64,000 nt of DNA from Puccinellia tenuiflora (taxonomy: Eukaryota > Streptophyta > Magnoliopsida > Poales > Poaceae), in NCBI GenBank assembly GCA_012064385.1, contig QRDG01002502.1, positions 284,512 through 348,511 on the forward strand, written 5' to 3'. Positions 41,205-53,289 of this stretch are shown piece by piece. Both the position numbers and the translations under genes were made by a program. Every line of letters starts with the position of its first letter. Position 1 is the first letter of the stretch. The notes below the pieces were generated by a model. The model was not told where the DNA came from, made no database searches, and worked only from the letters and a program-made list of their open reading frames with translations.

Positions 41205-44200
41205 TCATCTCCTCAGGCCGAGCAGGCCGAGAAGTAGAAGCACGTAGTTGGTGTTGAAGACGTGCCTCAACATCCCGATCTTGCTGTTATCCCACGGTGG
41301 GTATCTGAACATGAACTCGATCAGGAAACTCCTCTTGAACACCGCCTTCTTGTTGCTGAACATCTCGAAGCTGTACTTGCCGTGGTACTGTCCGGTTCCA
41401 CTTTGCCCGACGCCGCCGAACGGGAGACCTTCCACAACGTACTGTAATAACAACACAATAGGTGAGTAACTATGTAAAAAAATGCTGTGAAAACCACACG
41501 GGTCAGAGGAAGCAGGATGATGTTCAGAACATTCGCACACCTGCACCACTGCGTCGTTGAACGTGACACTCCCGGACGACGTTTCGTCTATGATCCGGCG
41601 CTTGAGCTTCTCGTTCCTAGTGAAAGCGTAGACCGCGAGCGGTTTCGGCTTCGATCTGACAAACTTCATGCTATCTTCGATCTTCTTTACCTGAAAGCCC
41701 ACGCATACAACATGACTTCTTCAGCGGTACAATCCTTTTGAGTTCTGACCAATGAAAAAAAAATACCGTGCTATAGCATCGCTAATAGCAGGCTATAGCA
41801 TTCTGAGAATTGTCTCGCTAAATAATCAGTGTACAGTGTCTTGCTAATAGCACGCAATATCGCGATATATCACGTTAATAACATATTTTTAGACCGACGC
41901 TATTTTTTTCCTTCGTTCTGACTAAGAAAAACTGAAGCAGCTGCTTTTCATGGCCGCGTACCGTGATGATCGGGAGAATCGGACCAAATATTTCTTCTGT
42001 CATGATGTCAGAATCCAGCGGAGGGTTTAGCAGTATGGTGGGTTCAATGGTCCTGTACCAATGTATCGTGGCATGAGACAGCAATTCGGCGTGCAGATAA
42101 TAGCCAACAGCCTGAAGCGAAACATTTTCAGAACTTACAAGGTTTTCGGGTTCACTGAACCACCGTGCACCACTGAAGCTGCCACCTTACGATCCTTCAG
42201 ATAGTTGCTTAGCCTCTTAAAGTGCTTCTCGTTCAGGATCCGGGCCATGCACTCTGGTGTAGCGGTAAACCTCTTTACTGTTGATTTCAGTACCTCAATC
42301 TTTAAACGAAAAAAGTTAAGGCATGTCAAAACGCTGAGTGGTAAGATATATGCAAGGAATATGTCATGTGAATGTGTGATTCAAAATAGTAGATATAAGA
42401 GAAAATCTAACCAGAGCGGGTGCAAATTCCTCCTCGACCAGAACGTAATCAATGGCAAGACATGCTTGGCCGGCACAGAGTGACCATTTCCCTCCAGCTA
42501 TGCGATTCGCTGCAATCTGTTAACCAGCACATGAGATCCACTCAACCTGTTCTTCAATCTGAACGCTGTTGCAAAAGTGAAAACAGTGAAAGAGTGAAAG
42601 ACCCTGAGGATTACCTGCCTGTCTCTCTTACTATCTAGCCGATCAACGATGCAAGGACATTTCGAGCCCAGTTCAAGCGCCACTGGCGTCAAATGCTTTG
42701 CTGCTTTCGTCAAGATTATGCGCCCTATACGGGCGCTTCCTGAACATCACCAAGAAAAGACCATCAGATGCATGCACAAGAACAGCAAATCGATGCATGT
42801 TCGGTGGCCTGTAATGAACATTGTGCAGAGTTGAGATGATTTTTAAGGTATGTACTCTAGTTACCGGTGAAGAGGACTTTGTCCCATTTGTGCTCCATGA
42901 GTTGTTCTCCAACTTCCGGTCCACCCAAGACCACCTTGACAGCCCTGGGGTCTAGGTACTTCGGTATGTTTGTAGCGAGGAATGTGGCGGTGGATGGCGC
43001 AAGCTCGGACGGCTTTACAACCACAGCATTGCCAGCCGCTAGGGCGCCGGAGAGTGGCTCTAGAGCCAAACCTGCAGTACAACACACGTCATTCAATCAA
43101 GGTATTTTTTTTCTGAAACGGGAGACAGTAAAAACTAGTTGTGCAACAGGTGTGTGCAAGGGTGCGAGAGTAAACATGATAAGTTATGGAAATTATCATT
43201 GAAACTGTGTGTACAAAATTATATTATATTGTCGATGGGGAACACCAATGTAGTGTAGCTGTAAAGCCTGATTTTGTGAATGTTGTGGTTGCAGCCTTTC
43301 TAGACAGGAGTGCTGCCAACATGGACAATTACAAGGGGGCAAAGAAGGCCGTGAAGCGAGCGGTGAGCGAGGCAATGTGTCGGGCGTATGAGGACCTCTA
43401 CCAGCGTTTAAGCACGAAGGAAGGCGAAAGGGACATCTATAAGATGGCCAAGATCCGGGAGAGGAAGACGAGGGATGTCAACCAAGTCAAATACATCAAG
43501 GATGGGGCGGATCAACTTCTTGTGAAGGATGAAGAGATCAAGCGTAGATGACGAGAGTACTTCGATAACCTTTTCAATGGAGAGAAGGAGAGCTCTACCT
43601 TCCAGCTAGACAACTCCTTTGATGATACCAGTAGACGCTTTGTCCGACGTATCCAGGAGTCTGAGGTCAGGGAGACATTGAAGAGGATGAAAGGAGGCAA
43701 GGCAATGGGCCCTGATGGTATTCCCATTGAAGTATGGAGAGGCCTCGGAGACATAGCGATAGTATGGCTAACTAAGCTTTTCAACCTTATTTTTCGGGCA
43801 AACAAGATGCCCGAAGAATGGAGACGGAGTACATTAGTGCCAATCTTCAAGAACAAGGGAGATGTTCAAAGTTGCACTAATTACCGTGGAATCAAACTAA
43901 TGAGCCATACAATGAAGCTATGGGAGAGAGTCATTGAGCATCGCTTAAGAAGATTGATAAGCGTGACCAAAAATAATCAATTTGGTTTCATGCCTAGAAG
44001 GTCTACCATGAAGCCATCTTCTTGGTACGACAACTTATGGAGAGATACAAGGAGCAAAAGAAGGATCTCCATATGGTGTTCATTGACTTGGAGAAGGCCT
44101 ATGATAGGATATCACGAAATGTCATATGGTGGGCCTTGGAGAAACACAAAGTCCCAACAAAGTACATCATCCTCATTAAGGATATGTACGATAATGTTGT

Positions 44201-46925
44201 GACAAGTGTTCGAACAAGTGATGGCGACACTGATGACTTTCCAATTAAAATAGGACTGCACCAAGGTTCAGCTTTGAGCCCTTATCTTTTTACTTTGGTG
44301 ATGGATGAGGTCACAGGGGATATACAAGGAGATATCCCATGGTGTATGCTCTTTGCGGATGATGTGGTGCTAGTCGATGATAGCCGGGCGGGGGTTAATA
44401 AGAAGTTAGAGTTGTGAAGGCGGACTCTGGAATCGAAAGACTTTAGGCTTAGTAGAACTAAAACTGAGTACATGAGGTGCAGTTTTAGTACTACTAGGCA
44501 GGAGCAGGAGGAGGAAGAGGTTAGTCTTGATGGGCAGGTGGTACCTGAGAAAGACACCTTTCGATATTTAGGGTCTATGTTGCAGAAGGATGGTGATATT
44601 GATAAAGATGTGAGCCATCAGATCAAGGCTGGTTGGATGAAGTGGCGCCAAGCTTCTGGCGTCCTCTGTGACAGAAGTGTGCCACAAAAGCTAAAAGGCA
44701 GGTTCTATAGGACGGCGATCCGTTCTGCGATCTTGTATGGCGCAGAATGTTGGCCAACCAAGAGGCGACATATCCAAAAATTAGGTGTAGCAAAGATGCG
44801 CATGTTGAGATGGATGTGTGGCTACACAAGAAAGGACCGGGTGCGGAATGATGATATACATGAAAGAGTTGGCGTAGCACCGATTGAAGACAAGCTTGTC
44901 CAACACCGTCTAAGATGGTTTGGACATATACAACGTAGGCCTCTAGAAGCGGCGGTGCATATTGGAAGGATAAAGCGGACTGAGAATGTTAAGAGGGGTC
45001 GTGGTAGACCAAACTTGACATGAGATGAGTCCGTTAAGAGAGACCTGAAGGATTGGAACATCACTAAAGAACTAGCCATGGACAGGGGTGCGTGGAAGTT
45101 AGCTATCCACGTGCCAGAACCATGACTTGGTTTCGAGATTTTATGGGTTTCAACTCTAGCCTACCCCAACTTGTTTGGGACTGAAATGCTTTGTTGTTGT
45201 ATGCCTCAGACAATTGCAATCCCATTATAGAAATATGGTCTGCAAATACATGACTTGAATTTGAATATCTGCATTATCTTTGGTAGTGATTTATAAATTA
45301 TTCATTATTGATAAACATATGAGCATACTAATGTGTACACTAGCATACGGTGGTTTTGATGAGCATGTTCCACAATCCACATGGCATATGATGGTAATAG
45401 TGACTTTTTATTGGCTATGATTCTTTATAGGGATCCACTCACGAGTCATGCCTCATGTATTTATCCATTTCATACTATGTGTGGGATCCACTAATATATT
45501 TATCCATTTTATTATGTTTGGTGATGACTAAAGGTTTAAATCAGCCTTAACATGTACTTATCATTTATAACCCAACTAATAACTAACACGTACACTTATA
45601 ATGATTTGTTGTCTGAGATTTGCTTAAGTGCAACTACGATGATACACGACTAGTATGATTTATCTAGCTATTTGCAAAGATCTCCTGGTTGTGATATGTT
45701 CAAGTATAGTTATGACTTATGAAGATGTAACCTATGTGATCCATTTATGTGCAATTATGAAGATCTAACAGATGTAAATTTTTGGTACAATTATTTAGAA
45801 CTAACGAGTTATGGTTTTCCTAGACGCAATTATAAAAAATTGACAGAGGAATTTTTTTTAGCTATGATTAAGAAAATCTTTGCATGTATGGTTATGTAGA
45901 TTAAGAAGTTACTAGATGTTTAGATACAATTATAGAGATCTAACAGGTGCTTACCTTCGTTTATGTAAATGTATGGATTGTCGTCTACTAATAAGAGATG
46001 ATCTGCCGGATTAATTACAGGATGTTTCTATCTTTTTATTTCTATCATATCTCTTCGTTGTATGGCGTATGGTTCTCTTAGTATAGAACATGTAGCCATG
46101 CCTACCCATAACTCAGACATAAATACTCCATCCGTCCCACCATAATATATGATGTATAATGTCATGGGAGGGATGGAGTAGTATTCATCCTAGTTAAAGA
46201 AAAGTCCATTAATTCGTTTGGTGCCGTATATATGTACTAGCAAAATTGGATTTCAGAACTAACATCCGTTGTACGTCGCAATCCGAGCATGATAAATCAA
46301 CATTTATAGAGGTAGAGCGAAGAAGTTGGTGTCACCTAATGGCAAATTCCAGCAGGAGAACACGAGCACGACGCCGAGCGGCTCGGGCACCACTAACGCG
46401 GTCGCCGGGAAAGAAACCAGCGGCGCTTGAGCCTACAATATATCACCAAAAGAACAAGCATGCTCCCATGTGAAAAAAATCTAGCAGCAATCTATGATTA
46501 AGCTTTTTACAGAAACTGTGGCGAGAGCTTGCCTTCTCGGGCGCCGCCCACCTCTCCAGGTTTCGCAGCGTGTGATTGACGGACTTGACAAGAGCCCCGA
46601 TCTGAAGACGACCAAAGCAAACAAGTTCATCGATCAAACAAATGGAGAGAAGACAAAACAGTTTCATACAGAATAGGGTCAAACAGATCCACGAGAGTAA
46701 GGTACGTACCTCGTCTCTGTAGGACTCAGCACGGGGTTTGCCGAGATCATCGCAGAGCACGTCGAACATCTCCTCCTCCTTCTCGGTGAGGAGCCTGAGG
46801 AGTCCCTGCAGCTGCGACCGCCGCCATGCCAGGTCCTTGGTCCTGCCGCTCTCGCACACCTCCTGCAGGCCGCTCACGAGGCCGCCGAAGCAGCCATGGC
46901 GGGGCTTCTCCGGCATGCTTCCCAT
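41205..46925 (-). CDS. Aldehyde dehydrogenase family 3 (ALDH3F/H-like)
   Basis: Ten exons on the minus strand: 46925-46710, 46601-46533, 46432-46336, 43071-42865, 42739-42615, 42516-42412, 42299-42139, 42052-41962, 41690-41541, 41441-41205. They join without frame conflict into 485 aa, the usual ALDH3 length. Key features are the oxyanion Asn in SCWNLPLG (N124), coenzyme-fold FTGS, general-base Glu in LELGSK (E219), catalytic Cys in CAGQAC (C257), EEIFGPILP, and PFGGVGQSG near the end. The enzyme oxidises medium and long-chain aldehydes to acids with NAD(P)+. Plant members limit lipid-peroxidation aldehydes under stress. The hydrophobic tail (NYVLLLLGLLGLRR) suggests membrane attachment. Intron 2 has a GC donor (gagaag|gcaagc). 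Intron 3 is 3.26 kb and holds an RTE LINE. The symbol within the family is not certain. Confidence 0.92.
41752..41925. mobile_element. MITE-like insertion in intron 8 of ALDH3
   Basis: Between exons 9 and 8 a stretch bounded by aaaaaaaatac and gctatttttttcc contains repeated gctatagca / gctaatagca words (41,770-41,860). Grass MITEs often have this composition. Ends and duplication are not defined. Confidence 0.35.
43196..45205 (+). pseudogene. RTE-type LINE in intron 3 of ALDH3, antisense to the gene
   Basis: A recognisable ORF2 begins near 43,300 (AKKAVKRAVSEAM, RERKTRDVNQVKYIKDG). It continues through reverse transcriptase (KGGKAMGPDGIPIEVWRGLG, TNYRGIKLMSHTMKLWERV, NQFGFMPRRST, HMVFIDLEKAYD, GLHQGSALSPYLFTLVMDE, LFADDVV) and the C-terminal part (KDTFRYLGSMLQ, YGAECWPTKRRH, LRWMCGYTRKDR, HRLRWFGHIQRR). 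The tail (tacccc…ttgtttgggactgaaatgctttgttgttg) is typical of plant RTE. Three in-frame TGA codons occur where Trp is expected (43549, 44415, 45021), plus one frameshift near 44,010. The endonuclease is missing, so the copy is 5'-truncated. It lies wholly within an intron. Confidence 0.88.
45206..46123. other. AT-rich remainder of ALDH3 intron 3
   Basis: Contains loosely repeated phrases (gatctaacaggtg, caattat(g)aagatctaac near 45,710-45,960) but no reading frame or recognisable element. Confidence 0.4.
46124..46180. mobile_element. Very short Stowaway MITE in ALDH3 intron 3
   Basis: ta-ctccatccgtccca at the left and tgggagggatggag-ta at the right form near-perfect inverted ends with a TA duplication, only 57 bp in total. 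Stowaway elements are normally 80-350 bp, so this is an internally deleted copy. Confidence 0.75.
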
Positions 46926-48501
46926 GGAGATGGAGATTGGAGACGGAGGAGCTAAGATAGCTCACTGAATGCGCGCACGCTCTCAGTTGGTGTGGAGCTC
47001 AGCTTGCGGTGTGCATGACACGCACGCGGATCGTGTTAAATAAGCCTGGACTGGAGGGCCTGACCACCGACCCGTCTACATGCCCGGCCGTGTGTGTGGT
47101 TGAAATACAGCGCGCCGTTCTTTAAATGGGGTCGTTTTTTGTCACGGTAGGAGCAGTTGGCCGCTAGCCAAATTAGAAACAGGGCTAGGGCTATGCCCTT
47201 GACAGTGCATCTCTCGCCGTCAGGTGCAATCCCGTAGTGATTAACATCACCAGTTCACCTCACATTATTTGTCTCCGAAACGAAGCCACAATCAGGACGC
47301 TCGCTTCCTCAAAGTAACAAGACCTCGGGGATCGAGTAGTTGCCATACACAGATTGACAGATTGAGGTGACACGCAGCATGGTAGTATCCTCTCGTTCGG
47401 TGACATGCATGAAGAAAAATCTTCCACACGGAGGAACAAATACGAGGACACCGTTGTTACCTCTCGCGCACCATCCATAATCGTGCTGCTGCCGGTTGAC
47501 GCATGGTCGTTTTCTATCCCAACCTGCAATAAACCAACCGTTCTGATGGTCTGCTCTTTAATTTGGAAGGTGCAAATTATTGCTAACTACTTATTCAAAT
47601 TTATAGATGTTAGCTTCTTTCCTTATCCTCTTCTTTCGTGGGCCATTTTATCTTGGTTCTTGTTTATTGTGGCTTGATCGATCATGTAGGTTGTGAAATG
47701 AGTGCCGAGGCCATGTGGAAATCAGAGCATAACACTAAGCATATGTGACACCAAAGTTTTCTTTTACATAAAAAATGAGACACCAAAGTTGAAAGTATAT
47801 GCATGACTGATATATGCCTCGCACAATTTCGTTGAACCAATAGAACAAATGATAGCTTTTTCCTCCTCGATGTACATACTAATGAAAAATGTTGAGTATC
47901 ACGGGTATTTGAAATTGCTCGCATCCAACCAAGGGCAGACCCAGAATTGGCTCAAACCCAGGAATGGATAGCAGCAGGCTATATGGGTTCAACCTTGTTT
48001 TGTTTACCAGTAGAAATTTCAACTTTTTTTTATAGAAATTATGTGGGATTTTGGTCACAGGCTTAGGACTATAGCCATGGATGCCTTATGTCTTCCTACT
48101 TAAAGTTTGGTAGGTTTAATACTAGATGTACGTATGCACACAAAAGTACACATTGAGGCTCGACCAGTATCACAAGAAATAAAATAGATAGGAAAAATCA
48201 TACTATCAATAACAGTTCGGTTTAATATTCATGACAAAGTTTGAAGTTGCTACATTGGTTCTGGTTGAGAATGATGAACAGATACGAGGCAGCCATTGCC
48301 ATGTTCCATGGGCATCTGCTGGCGATCACAGTGATGGTTCTTCAGGCATTGTTCCGGCTGGACTGCGATCTCGCGACGACCGTCAAAGATGTTGTGATGA
48401 ACCATGCAGGTGAAAAAGAGTTGGGGATGTTCTCTGGTGAGGCCACGCCGGCTGGCGACCTGGACATCTGATGGCCGCAATGCCTATTGTTGGGTGCGTA
48501 C
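46926..48501. other. Upstream region of ALDH3 and intergenic sequence
   Basis: The first ~150 bp are the likely leader and promoter of the dehydrogenase gene. A minus-strand TATA-like element (tatttaa; plus ttaaata near 47,036) lies about 110 bp upstream of the start codon. The remainder has no recognised gene; small open frames lack domains. Confidence 0.4.
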
Positions 48502-48665
48502 TACTCCCTATGTATCATGATATAAGATATTTTAGCTATTTCTATGCAGACTACATGTAGAGTAAAATGAATGAATCTACACACTAATTACGTCCAATAC
48601 ATCCGTATGTAGTTCGCATGCAAATAGCTGAAACATCTTATAGCTAGTATGATACTGAGGGAGTA
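48502..48665. mobile_element. Stowaway MITE
   Basis: Starts ta-ctccctatgtatcatgat followed by ataagat and ends aaacatcttatagctagtat followed by gatactgagggag-ta. The 164-bp element has inverted termini and a TA target duplication, matching the Stowaway plan. Confidence 0.85.
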
Positions 48666-48847
48666 GTTGACATGTTACACAACGTCTGTCTATTTGTGTT
48701 TATTACTCCTGCTCTGATGTGCTCATTTTTTTTTTAGATTGTTAGCAAGCTGAGACGTTTGATCCCTGCATGTTCCCATGCCGTGCTCTGGTGCCACAAT
48801 TTGCTGCTTGCCCCCTAGTGATGAAACTTCTATATTGAGCTGTTCCA

Positions 48848-49435
48848 AGTTTATGTTCTTGCAGTCTCGTGCTTTTATGTTTTTAGTGATTGATCCAGTT
48901 TTGAAACTTTATATTCCCAACTGGAATACCAAAGTCCTATACTTTCACGATCGACAAACAATTGTCCATGAAACAATTGCGGCAACCCCCTACAGTATTG
49001 CTTACATCCAAGTAATGAAGCCCTAAATTGTAGATGACTTATGGAACAATAACAAGATCACTGTCACAAAAGTTCCATCGGTCAATTCTTCATCTCCACC
49101 TTGATCAAGTTTGTTAACTCCATTTTGTACATGTCTAGTACACAATTTCGGTCTAAAATTTTATACTAGACATGTATATAATGGCGTATAAGTGGAACAA
49201 GTGGGACCCGTATTCGCATCCTGTCAACTTTATGTTCTAGCTTGCAGTCTCGTGCTTTTCTGTTTTTTATGATCGATCCAGTTTTGAAGCTTGCTATTGC
49301 CAACTGGAATACCAGAGTCCTAAACTTTCACGATCAACAAACAATTGTCCACGAAACAAATCAAACAATTGCAGCAACCCCCTACAGTATTGCTTACATC
49401 CAATAAATGAAGCCCTAAATTGTAGATGATTTTAC
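48848..49435. repeat. Tandem duplication, period about 385 bp
   Basis: Copy 1 (48,848-49,038) and copy 2 (49,228-49,430) share gcagtctcgtgctttt, gatccagttttgaa, aactggaatacca, tttcacgatc, acaattgtcca, caaccccctacagtattgct and gaagccctaaattgtag. The sequence that follows copy 1 (actgtcacaaaagttccatc, 49,060) reappears after copy 2 only at 55,818, because LINEs were inserted between. Confidence 0.85.
49128..49176. repeat. Hairpin with 13-bp perfect arms
   Basis: tacatgtctagta (49128-49140) and tactagacatgta (49164-49176) are exact inverted repeats separated by 23 nt. It lies between the two copies of the tandem duplication. Confidence 0.75.
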
Positions 49436-49642
49436 GGTGGCCTATTTAGGCGGAAACATAAGTTATGCTCTGAGGCTGCCTTTTTTTTTTGAAATAGGGA
49501 ATCCCGGCCTCTGCATCATGATGATGCACACAGCCTTTATATTAATTGAAAAGTAACAAAAAGTATTAAGTAGCTTATTACATCTCAAGGATCACTGAAA
49601 GTGGCGACATGAACCAGCCACATAAAAAGAGCTATCAGAAGA

Positions 49643-52600
49643 CTACACATCTTGGAGCCTTCTAGTGTGTTGCCACCCATGCTGGCAGCAAATAGCTCGG
49701 ACCACCGCCATAAGCCGGATACAACCAGCATCCATAAGAGCCCGCTGCTCCGATGGAAGGAGATAGGACCACAGATGGATCCAATACGTGGCACGGTGAA
49801 CAACCTGCAAAAAATGAGCACCTCCAAGTTTGTTAAACACAACATCATTTCTACAATTCCAAACAGCCCATAAAAAAGCACAAACACCAATGCGAATCCG
49901 TGCTTTAGTGTCCTTATCTATTCCATCTAACCAATGTCCAAACATGTTTGCTACACTAGTAGGAGGAGAGATATTAAAAGTGAAGTGGATGAGGCGCCAA
50001 ATGTTTCTAACAAAAGGGCAGTGTATGAAAAGATGCTCCACTGTTTCATCCTCAGTGCAAAATGCACATTTCTTACAGCCGACCCAATTCCTTTTAATCA
50101 AATTATCGAACCACATGAACACCTTGATTTTTAGGGGAACCTTTAATTTCCATAGATATTTCCGAAGGAATGGAGTGTGACCATGTAAATAATCTGCATA
50201 CATAGATTTAACAGTGAACTGACCGGTCGTAGTTAAGTTCCATTTGAACTTGTCCGCCTCATTAGAAAGTGAGATACTCATTAGTCTCTGAACAAATTTC
50301 TTCCATGATTCCCAATTTCTTCCGGTCAATGTTCTTCTAAACTCAATGTTTAGGGGATTATTACTTAGCACTGTGGACACTAAAACATTTTTATGGCGCA
50401 CAATGTTGAACAAGGATGGATACTGGTCGGCCAAAGACTTATCCCCAAGCCACACGTCCTCCCAAAAACGGGTATGGAGGCCATTGCCAACCATAAACTT
50501 TCCCCTTTGAAAGAATTCATGTTTGACAGCCATAATCCCTTTCCAAAAAGGGGAATCAGTAGATTTAGGTTCGGTTTGAGCTAGCGTTTTTCCTTGAAGG
50601 TATTTGTTGTATAACAACTCCTGCCAAACACCCTCTTCCCTTAGAATCTTAAAAAGCCATTTGCTTAGTAAACATTTGTTTTTTATATCTAAAACCTGAA
50701 TACCCAAACCACCTTGATCCTTAGGCCGACAAACTATATTCCATTTTGTTAACCTATATTTCTTCTTAACACTGTCGCTCTGCCAAAAAAACCTTGAACG
50801 AAAGTAATCAAGCCTCTTTCTTACCCCAACAGGAATTAAGAAAAAAGAGAGGAGAAACATAGGTAAACTAGTAAGCACCGAATTGATCAACACCAATCGG
50901 TCTCCATAGGACAACATCTTGCCCGCCCAACACCCAAGCTTTTTTTCAAATCTATCTTCAATTATTTTCCATTCCTTATTCAGAAGTTTACGGTAATGAA
51001 TCGGAATACCCAAGTATTTGAAAGGGAATGTGCCTACCTCACAACCAAAAATACTCTGATATTCATTTTGCACATCCTTGGCCGAACCAAAGCAATATAA
51101 TTCGCTCTTATGAAAATTAATCTTGAGCCCAGAAAGTTGCTCAAACATTGATAGGATTAATTTCATATTAACCGCCTTCTCAAGGTTGTGCTCAAGAAAG
51201 AGAATTGTGGCGTCCGCATATTGTAAGATCGAGACTCCTCCATCAACAAGATCCGGAATGAGCGATCCTACCTGACCATCCTCTTTTGCTCTTGCAATAA
51301 GGACAACCAACATATCCGCAACAATATTAAACAAAATTGGAGACAAAGGATCTCCTTGTCTAAGACCTTTTAATGTTTGAAAATAATGACCAATATCATC
51401 ATTTACTCGAATGCCAACACTACCTCCCTGTATAAATCTAGCAACCCATTCGCACCACTTAGGATCAAAACCTTTCATGCGAAGGGCTTGCTGCAAAAAG
51501 GACCAATTTACCTTATCATAAGCCTTTTCAAAATCAATTTTAAAAAGAACTCCATCCTTTTTCCTCCTATGTAACTCATGTATTGTTTCATGCAATACAA
51601 CTACTCCCTCAAGAATGTTCCTCCCAGGGATAAAAGCTGTTTGAGATGGTTTAATAATTTATGTGCAATAGACGACACCCGATTTGTCCCCACCTTAGTG
51701 AATATTTTGAAACTTACATTCAATAAGCATATGGGCCTATATTGTTCAATGCGAGAAGCATCCTCTTTTTTGGGCAGTAGAGTAATTACCCCGAAATTTA
51801 GCTTGTACAGAGGAAGATCTCCATGTTGAAGTTGTGCAAACATTGGCATTAAGTCAATCTTAATGACCTCCCAAATTTTTTGGTAGAATTCCGCAGGAAA
51901 CCCATCTGGCCCTGGGGCTTTGTTGTGCTCCATTTGAGAAATAGCATCGAACATTTCCTTTTCAGTAAAGGGAGAAGTTAGAATGTTATTCTCCTGAACC
52001 AAAATTTGAGGAAGATCCTCCACAACCGATTCATCCATAGCGAAGAAACTAGGATCTGAAGGTCCAAACAACCTTTTATAATACTCGGAGATGAATACTT
52101 TCAAATTATTCTCTCCTACAATCGTCCCCTCGTCCTGTTCTAGTTGAAAAATTCTTTTCTTACGATGTCTTCCATTTGCAATGATATGGAAATATCTCGT
52201 GTTATTACCTCCTTCCTGGATATGCTTAACTTTTGCTCGTTGTGCCCATTTGGATTCCTCGTCTCTCCGAAGCTGAGCCATTTGCTCATCCGCTTCTTTT
52301 TTTGCTTTTTTCTCAGCTGCCGACAATGGCATGTTTTCCGCTTTTATGTCTAACTCATTAATCAGAAGCAGGAGTTTTTCTTTTAGTTTCTTATATTCAC
52401 CGCTAATGTTTTTGGCCCAACCCCTCAAAAATTGACGAATGTGTCTAATCTTATTCTGCCAAGTTTCCGTGGGGGTGGATCCACCAGGTGTGGATTGCCA
52501 CTCCTTTATAATCATCTCGTGAAAACCTTCCTTGCGTAGCCACGACAACTCGAAAGAGAAATTTCTCTTATTCCCCAAGTGGGCTTGCACACCCGAGTCA

Positions 52601-53289
52601 ATTATGAGCGGTGTATGATTGGATCCAGTGCGTGTCATTGCATGCACCGTCACAAGTGGAAACTTTTGTTCCCATTCGACACTTGCAAGGAATCGATCCA
52701 ACTTTTCATAAGTTGGTGTATCTCGCCTACTTGCCCAAGTGTATTGTCTACCCGAGAGCTCAAGCTCTTTAAGGTTTAGACTCTCAATTATCGCATTGAA
52801 AATAAACGGCCATCGCGCATTAAAGTTCGAATTATTTTTATCCTCATGCCTTCTGATTATATTGAAATCACCCCCTACCAACATAGGAAGTGTTTCATTC
52901 TCGCATATACGGACAAGTTCCGCGAGAAAATCTGGTTTGAGGTTATTTTGGGCAGCCCCATAGACCACAACCAGCGTCCACAAAAATCCGTCCACTTTAG
53001 ATTTAAGTTGGAACTTAACACAAAAGTCTCCAGTAACAACATTTTGTACTGATATCGAGGTAGAATTGAAACCAACAAGAATGCCTCCCGACCTCCCATG
53101 AGGCGGTAGACAGTACCAAGCGTAGTCCAGCCCCCCAGCTAGGTGTTTTAAGAAATGTGATGCAAAATTAGATCGACCCGTTTCAAGCAGGCCTACAAAG
53201 TCTAATTTCTGCTCTCTCACAGTTTCTTGTATAGTGTGATGCTTCGCCGTATCCCCTAATCCCTCACTATTCCAAATCATTCCTTTCAT
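49643..53289 (-). pseudogene. LINE ORF2 with frameshift and YADA reverse transcriptase
   Basis: The first open part (53289-51601, 562 codons) holds an APE endonuclease (MIWNSEGLG, LLETGRS, GGDFNII, and GSNHTPL where SDH is usual) and the start of RT (NKAPGPDGFPAEFY, QYRPICLLNVSFKIFTKVGTNR). A single frameshift near 51,645 precedes the second part (51595-49643), which has DFEKAYDKVNW, GLRQGDPLSPILFNI and QYADATILF. There the second Asp of the catalytic YADD is Ala (codon 51209-51211, GCC for GAC). Then come GGLGIQVLDIKNKCLLSKWLFK and a zinc-binding end (CKKCAFCTEDETVEHLFIHC). The mutated active site alone would abolish polymerase activity. Confidence 0.9.

Noticed and set aside
44022..45023. 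Intact RTE reverse transcriptase gene
   Set aside because: The catalytic FADD is intact, but in-frame TGA codons, a frameshift and the missing endonuclease show this is a pseudogene.
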